A DNA stretch of 64,000 nt, taken from NCBI GenBank assembly GCA_002162685.1, contig MAAQ01000020.1, positions 248,001 to 312,000 of the forward strand, given 5' to 3'. A program made the translations under genes and the position numbers. Shown in pieces: positions 58,953-64,000 of the stretch. Numbering within the stretch: position 1 is the first letter of the stretch; the number at the start of each line of letters is the position of its first letter. The notes under the pieces were generated by a model. The model ran no database searches and was not told the DNA's origin. It saw only the letters and a list, made by a program, of their open reading frames with translations. Source of the stretch: Flavobacteriales bacterium 33_180_T64 (GTDB lineage: Bacteria; Bacteroidota; Bacteroidia; Flavobacteriales; Flavobacteriaceae).

Positions 58953-60986
58953 TTGAAATATTTAGTCAATCCTTTTTTAGCATTAGTTTTCTTGTCATTA
59001 ACACTTAGTGCACAAGAGCAAAATCAAACAATAGATAGCATTATAAATTTAAGACAGTTGTCAAATGATGAGTCATTGTCTAATAAGGAAAGATTATCCT
59101 ATGCTCTAAAAGCAAGTGACTTATCATTAAAGAATAGTATAGATTCTACTGTGTTAAAAAGCAATCGAAATTTATCCTATATATATCTTGTCTCTGGTGA
59201 TTATGATATGTTTGGTTCTTCAAGTTTGAACAATATTGAATTAGCCTTAAAGTTAAACGATTCAATAGCAATAGCTACTACATATAACAATTTGGGTTGG
59301 TATTATTATCAAATTGCAGGTGATAATATTAAATCGTATGATCATTATTTAAAAGCACTAAAATATTATATTGCTTTAGGTAATTTAAAAGAAAAAGCTG
59401 TTGTTTTAACTGGGATTGCAACTATTCAGGATGATGAAAAAGATTATTTTGGAAGTGAAGAAAATGCTATTGAAGTATTAAAAATCTTAAATAAACTAAG
59501 TAAAAATAAAAGTTTAGATTTAGTTGAAGATAAATATAGATGCTTAAATTTATTAGGGATAGTTTCTTTAAAGCTTAAGAATTATGAGCAATCAATAGAA
59601 TATCATAACCAGGCACATAATCTTGCTAAGAAGTTGAATAACGGAGATTATTTACAATTAGAATCTGAAAATAATCTTGCTATAGCATATAGGTCTAATG
59701 GGAATTTAGAAAAGGCATTAGATATATATGATGATATTTTTAAAGATTCAGACTTGCTTAATGAAGACCCCTCTTTTTATTCATTGGTAATAGTTAATAG
59801 TGCGTTTACGAAATTTTTAATTGGCGGATACGATTATAATGAATTAGAGCGCGAATTTAAAAGAGCTCTTAAGATGTCGGAAAGTATTGGAGATCAATAT
59901 TCAAAACTCTCTGCGTCAATTGACTTGGCAAAGTTTTATAAAGAGAATGATGAAAAGGATTTAGCTATAAAGTATGCAAAAGATAGTTATAGGATATCAA
60001 AAGAGATTCCTATTAACGATTTGTATTTAGAATCAATGTTAATTTTGTCAAAACTTTATAAAGGAGAAGTTAGTAGAGATTATTTAGTTGAGCATATTAA
60101 GTTAAGTGATAGTTTGCTTAATGTCGAGCGCAACGTCAGGAATAAATTTGCACGTATTGAATTAAAGACCGATGAGCTTGAAAAGGAAAATGAGATGATG
60201 TCTCAGCAACTCATGTGGTTGATAGCCATCTCAGGAGTTTTATTGATTACCTTCTTTTTATTATATATTATTGTTACCCAGCGAAATAAAAACAAAGAGC
60301 TTAAGTTTAAACAAGAACAGCAAAAAGCTAACGAAGATATTTATAACCTCATGCTTTCACAGCAAGATAAGGTCGATGAGGCCAGAGCAGGAGAGAAGAA
60401 ACGAATTTCTGAAGAATTACACGATGGTGTTCTTGGGCGTCTTTTTGGAACCAGATTAAGTTTAGATAGTTTAAACTTTTCTGAAGGAAAGGAAGCCATC
60501 CAAAATAGAGCGAGTTATATTAAAGAGCTAATGACTATTGAGAATGATATTCGTAAAATTTCTCACGATTTAAACACCGATTTTGTTTCAGGTTCTGGTT
60601 TTATGGATATAGTTTCTGAGTTAATAGAAAAGCAAACTAAAGCCTATCAATTAGAATCTTCTTTTAATTATACCGATGATATTAATTGGGAAGTTGTGCC
60701 TAATAAAACTAAAATCAACATTTACAGGATTATACAAGAATCACTTCAAAATATATATAAACATGCCAATGCAAACGGCGTAAAAATTAGTATTCAATTA
60801 AAAAATAGTGTAATTTGCTTATCCATTATAGATGATGGAGATGGTTTTGATGTCAATAAAAGTAAAAAAGGTATTGGTCTTAAAAACATAAATTCTAGAG
60901 TTAGTGAGGTTAATGGGAAGGCCGAATTTGATTCTATATTAAAAAAAGGGACAGAGGTAATTATTACTGTGCCTTACAAAAATTAG
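58953..60986 (+). CDS. Histidine kinase with periplasmic TPR sensor domain
   Basis: A 677-residue kinase with a TTG start; this keeps the signal peptide (KYLVNPFLALVFLSLTLSAQ) in frame, and the ATG at 58940 meets a stop. Tetratricopeptide repeats cover about residues 60-400 (for example AIATTYNNLGWYYYQIAGD, CLNLLGIVSLKLKNYEQSIEYHNQA). A membrane helix lies at 421-443, so the repeats are periplasmic. Cytoplasmic parts are a short coiled coil, HisKA_3 with His490 in RISEELHDGVLGRLFG, and an ATPase domain (QESLQNIYKHA, DDGDGFD, GIGLKNINSR). TPR domains bind peptides. The partner regulator gene follows 6 bp later. Confidence 0.9.
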   Translation: MKYLVNPFLALVFLSLTLSAQEQNQTIDSIINLRQLSNDESLSNKERLSYALKASDLSLKNSIDSTVLKSNRNLSYIYLVSGDYDMFGSSSLNNIELALKLNDSIAIATTYNNLGWYYYQIAGDNIKSYDHYLKALKYYIALGNLKEKAVVLTGIATIQDDEKDYFGSEENAIEVLKILNKLSKNKSLDLVEDKYRCLNLLGIVSLKLKNYEQSIEYHNQAHNLAKKLNNGDYLQLESENNLAIAYRSNGNLEKALDIYDDIFKDSDLLNEDPSFYSLVIVNSAFTKFLIGGYDYNELEREFKRALKMSESIGDQYSKLSASIDLAKFYKENDEKDLAIKYAKDSYRISKEIPINDLYLESMLILSKLYKGEVSRDYLVEHIKLSDSLLNVERNVRNKFARIELKTDELEKENEMMSQQLMWLIAISGVLLITFFLLYIIVTQRNKNKELKFKQEQQKANEDIYNLMLSQQDKVDEARAGEKKRISEELHDGVLGRLFGTRLSLDSLNFSEGKEAIQNRASYIKELMTIENDIRKISHDLNTDFVSGSGFMDIVSELIEKQTKAYQLESSFNYTDDINWEVVPNKTKINIYRIIQESLQNIYKHANANGVKISIQLKNSVICLSIIDDGDGFDVNKSKKGIGLKNINSRVSEVNGKAEFDSILKKGTEVIITVPYKN

Positions 60987-60992
60987 AAAAGA

Positions 60993-61661
60993 ATGCAAAA
61001 TATTCATATTTTGATGGTTGATGATCATCCAATCATTATTGAAGGGTATCAAAATACTCTGATGGCTACTAAAAAAGATGACCAAACCTTAATTATAGAT
61101 ACAGCAAATACTTGTGATGCTGCTAATCTTTTAATGCAAAAAGCAGCAAAAGGGCAGCCTTATGATGTGTGCTTTTTTGATATAAGTTTACCTGCGTCTT
61201 CAGATGGGAAAATTACTTCAGGAGAAGATTTAGCAAAGATTTCACGTAATATCTTGCCTGATGCTAAGGTAATTATCTTAACAATGTTTAATGAATCGTA
61301 TAGAATTCATAGTATTGTTAAAGAAATTAATCCTGATGGGTTTTTAATAAAAAGTGATTTAACATCAAGTGAGTTAGCTGAGGCTTTTCACCATATATTG
61401 ATAGATCCACCATATTATAGTAGTACGGTAAGTAATTTTTTAAATAAGTCTGTGGTTAATGAAATCTATGTGGATGAGATTAACCGTAAAATTCTTCATT
61501 TATTATCTCAAGGCATAAAAACGAGAAGCTTAATAGAATATATTGATTTGTCTATGAGTGCTATAGAAAAGCGTAAAAAACAACTTAAAATATTATTCTC
61601 TATTAATGACGGAAAAGATGAATCGTTGATAATTGAAGCTCGAAAAAAAGGTTTTCTTTAA
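60993..61661 (+). CDS. Response regulator with an unusual DNA-binding domain
   Basis: A 222-residue regulator. The receiver is normal (MLMVDDHPIIIEGYQ, phosphoacceptor Asp63 in VCFFDISLPASSDGK, ILTMFNESYRIH). The C-terminal domain (about 155-222) is helical with LHLLSQGIKTRSLIEYIDLSMSAIEKRKKQLKILF, which has the length and layout of a LuxR-type helix-turn-helix but few of its conserved residues. It starts 6 bp after the kinase. The T5-centred inverted repeats on both sides of this locus are candidate targets. Confidence 0.87.
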   Translation: MQNIHILMVDDHPIIIEGYQNTLMATKKDDQTLIIDTANTCDAANLLMQKAAKGQPYDVCFFDISLPASSDGKITSGEDLAKISRNILPDAKVIILTMFNESYRIHSIVKEINPDGFLIKSDLTSSELAEAFHHILIDPPYYSSTVSNFLNKSVVNEIYVDEINRKILHLLSQGIKTRSLIEYIDLSMSAIEKRKKQLKILFSINDGKDESLIIEARKKGFL

Positions 61662-61730
61662 AAAATACTGTTAAAATTGGCTTTTTTAGCATTCTAAAAA
61701 GCTTTCGCACCTACTGTCAACGCTACAGAC

Positions 61731-61768
61731 TACGGTTTTTCCGCATCAAGTTTACGGTTTTTCCGTAA
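61731..61768 (+). promoter_or_regulatory. Paired T5-centred inverted repeats downstream of the response regulator
   Basis: TACGGTTTTTCCGCA (61731-61745) and TTACGGTTTTTCCGTAA (61752-61768) share ACGGTTTTTCCG, with centres 22 bp apart (two helical turns). The second is a perfect palindrome of arms TTACGG / CCGTAA around five T residues. The following -7 element TATATTTG (61790-61797) has no proper -33 box. The palindromes would sit at about -44 and -66, standard positions for activator sites. Confidence 0.5.
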
Positions 61769-61802
61769 CAAAAAGTTGTTTACTTTAGATATATTTGACT
61801 AA

Positions 61803-61893
61803 TCAACAAAATTAATTAATCCCTCTTAGTAATTTGTTGAATTAATAGCAAAGAAATAAACCTAATGCTTCTCAACAGGCATTAGGTTTTTTG
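61803..61893 (+). ncRNA. Candidate small RNA of about 90 nt
   Basis: Transcription from the -7 element at 61790-61797 would begin near 61803 and stop at the terminator AAACCTAATGC / GCATTAGGTTT with a T-run (61858-61893). The 5' half can fold CAACAAA / TTTGTTG plus TTA / TAA around a loop exposing ATCCCTCTTAG. No ORF of useful size lies inside. The terminator is stronger on the plus strand than for the convergent DUF456 gene. The alternative is that this is only the 3' UTR of the kinase-regulator operon. Confidence 0.4.
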
Positions 61894-61912
61894 TTTTATA
61901 GAAAGAAGTGTT

Positions 61913-62410
61913 CTAAAATAAAACCGCTTTATATTCAAAAATCTTTACGATAAAAAAGCCTAGAAAGACCATAGCAACTATAAATTTTAAAAATGTAGAA
62001 GCTATGAAGCCTAAAAAAGATCCAAAAGCAGCTTTAAGTGCTTTATTAAAATCGCTTTTATTAATAAGTTCACCAATAAGAGCGCCAAAAAAAGGACCTA
62101 TAATAATACCTCCTGGTATTGGCGCTAGTAACCCAACAATTAAGCCTATAGAAGTGCCAATCATGCCAGCTTTTGTGCCGCCAAAACGTTTTGTTCCCAT
62201 TGCAGGTATGATGTAATCAAGTACCCAAATACCAAGTGCAATGATAAAAGTGATGATTAAAAAAGTCCAGTTCATTGGAACTACATCTGCGAAATGAAAG
62301 ATGAGCAGCCCAATCCAACTGGTAAGTGGTCCTGGCAATACAGGGAGAAAGCTACCAATGATACCTAATATCATAAAGAAGGTCGCTAAAATAACTAAAA
62401 ATATATCCAT
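61913..62410 (-). CDS. DUF456 membrane protein
   Basis: A 165-residue polytopic protein. The DUF456 hallmarks are GSFLPVLPGPLTSWIGLLIFHF and GTKRFGGTKAGMIGTSIGLIVGLLAPIPGGIIIGPFFGALIGE, the latter a glycine-rich pair of helices. It has about four to five membrane segments. Function is unknown. It is convergent with the candidate small RNA and divergent from blaI. Confidence 0.92.
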   Translation of the reverse strand: MDIFLVILATFFMILGIIGSFLPVLPGPLTSWIGLLIFHFADVVPMNWTFLIITFIIALGIWVLDYIIPAMGTKRFGGTKAGMIGTSIGLIVGLLAPIPGGIIIGPFFGALIGELINKSDFNKALKAAFGSFLGFIASTFLKFIVAMVFLGFFIVKIFEYKAVLF

Positions 62411-62469
62411 TAATTAAGTTTATAATTCTATAGATAAGACGTGTTTCAGTTCATTATGTTACAATTTTA

Positions 62470-62510
62470 AACTAAAAATTTAGTTCAAACTAAATTTTTA
62501 GTTATATTTG
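62470..62510 (+). promoter_or_regulatory. Two BlaI-type operators overlapping the blaI promoter
   Basis: AACTAAAAATTTAGTT (62470-62485) and AACTAAATTTTTAGTT (62488-62503) are near-identical palindromes 18 bp apart. The -7 element TATATTTG (62503-62510) touches the second, and the -33 position falls inside it. This is the expected layout for autorepression by a BlaI/MecI dimer pair. Confidence 0.7.
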
Positions 62511-62559
62511 AACACTGAACACTGAACACTGAACACTGAACACTGAATACTGAATCATG
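62511..62559 (+). repeat. Heptanucleotide tandem repeat in the blaI leader, ending at the start codon
   Basis: Five perfect AACACTG units, one AATACTG and a degenerate AATCATG whose last three bases are the blaI ATG. The repeat fills the whole leader after the -7 element. Copy-number change would alter leader length and could vary expression. I recall similar AACACTG tracts scattered in flavobacterial genomes. Confidence 0.85.
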
Positions 62560-62919
62560 AAACAACTCACAAAAGCTGAAGAAGAGATTATGCACATTTT
62601 ATGGCAGCTTGAAAAAGCTAATGTTAAAGATGTTATCGAGCAACTTCCAAAACCTAAGCCTGCATACAATACTGTATCTACAATTATTAGAATTCTAGAG
62701 AACAAAGGATTTGTAGATTATGAAAAAGAAGGTAAAGGTCACATCTATTTTCCATTGTTAAAAAAACAAGACTACAGCAACCAGAGTATTAATAATTTGG
62801 TTGACAATTATTTTCAAGGCTCTTTTAAAAGTATGGTGTCGTTTTTTGTAAAGAAAAATGATGTCGATTTAAAAGACATGGAGACCATTTTAAGAGACAT
62901 TAATAAATCTAACAAATAA
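62557..62919 (+). CDS. BlaI/MecI/CopY-type repressor
   Basis: A 120-residue repressor with the family start QLTKAEEEIMHILWQLEKANVKDVIEQLP and the recognition helix region PAYNTVSTIIRILENKGFVDYEKEGKG. The C-terminal dimerisation helices are complete (NNLVDNYFQGSFKSMVSFFV). It is released from DNA by cleavage after a BlaR1-type partner is activated. The partner gene starts one base after its stop, and two matching palindromes lie in the promoter. No beta-lactamase gene is visible here, so the regulated target is probably elsewhere. Confidence 0.94.
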   Translation: MKQLTKAEEEIMHILWQLEKANVKDVIEQLPKPKPAYNTVSTIIRILENKGFVDYEKEGKGHIYFPLLKKQDYSNQSINNLVDNYFQGSFKSMVSFFVKKNDVDLKDMETILRDINKSNK

Positions 62920-62920
62920 G

Positions 62921-64000
62921 ATGTTACACTATATTTTACAGGTTGTTTTATTTCAACTATTGTTTTTGATTGTCTATGATGTTTTTCTTCGGAAGGAAAC
63001 GTTCTTTAACTTAAATAGAGTTTATTTATTGGGAACAGCTGTGCTTTCTATCGCTATTCCTTTTATGAAAATTGAACAGATAAAAAATGTCGTTGCGAAA
63101 GATCTTGTGATTCGTTTGCCTGAAATTATTATAGGGAATTCTACTGAAGACTTTAGTACAATTAATCCAGAAATAGCAATGCAAGCTGGTCTTAATCTAG
63201 ATCCAGATCCGATTTCTATATGGAATATTATAGTTATCTCTGGAATGTGTATAGCGACATTAATTTTAATGATTAAAATTTCAAAATTAATGAGGTTAGC
63301 TTCAAAACAACCAAAACGTTGGAGCGGTAATTTGTTAATTATAGAATTGTTGAATAGTACAAAAGCGTTTTCATTTTTTCACTATATCTTTTTAGGTCAA
63401 AAATTAAATACTCAGGAAAAGTCTGCCATTTTGGAACATGAAATGGTACACGTTCATGAAAAACATACTTTAGATTTACTGTTTTTTGAACTGCTAAGAA
63501 TTGTATTCTGGTTTAATCCATTAGTGTATATGTACCAAAAGCGAATTGCTACATTACACGAATATCTTGCAGATGCAAAAGCGGTAAAGTATCACAACAA
63601 AGCCAAGTATTACGATAATTTGTTAGCTCAGGTTTTTGAAACCCAGCAGTTTTCATTTGTCAATCCTTTTTTTAAACAGTCTTTAATCAAAAAACGTATT
63701 CTTATGTTAAGTAAATCAAAATCACGACAAATTAACCTCTCTAGATATTTATTGATCATTCCATTAATCTTAGGGATGCTTGTATACTCTTCATGTTCGG
63801 TATTTAAAAGTAAACAGAAAAACGAGATTGTTGAAATAGAAATAGAAGCAGTAGAAACACCTAATTCTAAACCGCAACATGAAGTCCCATTTTCAATTAT
63901 TGATGAAGTACCTGTTTTTAAATCATGTGAAGCACTAGAAACAAATATTGAGCGAAAAAAATGCGTCAATCAGGCCATTTCAAAATATGTTAATATGAAT
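62921..64000 (+). CDS. BlaR1-type M56 metallopeptidase with C-terminal TonB-like domain (3' end outside window)
   Basis: Absent from the ORF track because it has no stop in the window. The first 360 residues are visible. Membrane helices lie at about 2-20, 34-49, 104-124 and 285-300. The zinc motif is HEMVH at 173-177, with the third ligand in LHEYLADAKAV. After the last helix comes CSVFKSK and a periplasmic tail whose last visible part, EVPVFKSCEALETNIERKKC, resembles the TonB C-terminal domain of Bacteroidota. It forms a regulatory pair with blaI. Confidence 0.92.
   Translation, partial: MLHYILQVVLFQLLFLIVYDVFLRKETFFNLNRVYLLGTAVLSIAIPFMKIEQIKNVVAKDLVIRLPEIIIGNSTEDFSTINPEIAMQAGLNLDPDPISIWNIIVISGMCIATLILMIKISKLMRLASKQPKRWSGNLLIIELLNSTKAFSFFHYIFLGQKLNTQEKSAILEHEMVHVHEKHTLDLLFFELLRIVFWFNPLVYMYQKRIATLHEYLADAKAVKYHNKAKYYDNLLAQVFETQQFSFVNPFFKQSLIKKRILMLSKSKSRQINLSRYLLIIPLILGMLVYSSCSVFKSKQKNEIVEIEIEAVETPNSKPQHEVPFSIIDEVPVFKSCEALETNIERKKCVNQAISKYVNMN

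Noticed and set aside
62502-62705. Minus-strand ORF of 67 residues ending SVFSVQCSVFSVQ
   Set aside because: It is the translation of the AACACTG tandem repeat plus antisense of blaI, so not a protein gene.
63628-63969. Minus-strand ORF of 113 residues at the right edge
   Set aside because: It lies fully antisense to the M56 peptidase gene, which has clear motifs but is missing from the track because it has no stop in the window.
1-64000. CRISPR arrays, toxin-antitoxin pairs, restriction-modification or known anti-phage systems
   Set aside because: No regularly spaced repeats, cas-like genes, methylase/endonuclease motifs or short TA pairs were found in the ORFs or intergenic regions.

Overview
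The window is chromosomal DNA of a member of the Bacteroidota, almost certainly a marine-type Flavobacteriaceae. Supporting signs are the low G+C, several type IX secretion (T9SS) C-terminal sorting domains, the repeated promoter -7 element TAnnTTTG, the near absence of Shine-Dalgarno sites, a TonB-dependent receptor fragment at the left edge, and Bacteroidota-specific families (DUF3098, DUF4271, DUF4296, DUF3127). I cannot name the genus from the sequence alone. Most of the window is ordinary core genome. I see no prophage, integrase, transposase, CRISPR array or restriction system.

Layout: 0-7.4 kb holds the receptor tail, a Rieske-like lipoprotein, greA, a HIT hydrolase, a histidine kinase, a flavin reductase, a DUF3127 protein, aat, tag and a thioredoxin-like protein. 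7.4-11 kb is a minus-strand envelope/tRNA block (TonB-like, truB, uppP, DUF3098, ftsX), divergent from leuS at 11.1 kb. 14-15.4 kb carries small envelope proteins and a membrane zinc peptidase. 15.4-21.6 kb is the first accessory-looking stretch: a minus-strand operon (small protein, 7TM protein, kinase, NarL-type regulator) facing two tandem tail-collar genes and two T9SS cargo proteins. 21.6-32.3 kb holds lrp with a saccharopine dehydrogenase, pckA, a hemD-like gene with DUF4271, a DPM1-like glycosyltransferase, dihydroorotase, DUF4296, an epimerase and tyrS. 32.3-40.8 kb holds YHS and LuxE-like proteins, a T9SS lamin-tail protein, a PhoB/PhoR-like pair, a glycosyltransferase, trmB, a LysE exporter and an alkyltransferase-like protein. 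41-44 kb is a redox/Fe-S block (Mrp, NifU-like, ferredoxin reductase, ferredoxin). 44-50 kb holds a phosphoesterase, glutaryl-CoA dehydrogenase, a tRNA methyltransferase, rimM, rpsP and a lipoprotein. 50-54.5 kb is an exonuclease-fused dnaE. 54.5-58 kb holds an SRPBCC/ArsR operon, trxA, clpP, a DUF58 protein and tRNA-Asp. 58.5-62 kb is the second accessory-looking locus: a 56-residue secreted peptide, a periplasmic-TPR histidine kinase, its response regulator and a candidate small RNA. The right edge is a blaI/blaR1-type pair.

How genes work together: Mrp and NifU-like proteins likely serve Fe-S assembly, and the next pair (reductase plus [2Fe-2S] ferredoxin) is a low-potential electron supply. 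Saccharopine dehydrogenase with Lrp and glutaryl-CoA dehydrogenase are consistent with lysine breakdown. The ArsR/SRPBCC and BlaI/M56 units each carry well-formed palindromic operators on their own promoters.

The most interesting items are: (1) the peptide / TPR-kinase / regulator locus, flanked on both sides by paired inverted repeats centred on five T residues, the downstream pair sitting at activator-like spacing from a promoter for a roughly 90-nt terminator-ended transcript; (2) the aat leader, with a 14-bp direct repeat that includes the aat start, an intervening complementary copy, and a chain of ATGA-overlapping mini-ORFs; (3) two diverged inverted copies of a structured dispersed element; (4) tandem terminator-like hairpins in the greA leader; (5) a DUF3127 protein ending in an SSB-type acidic tail. 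All functional proposals for these are inference from sequence read by eye; no search or folding program was run.
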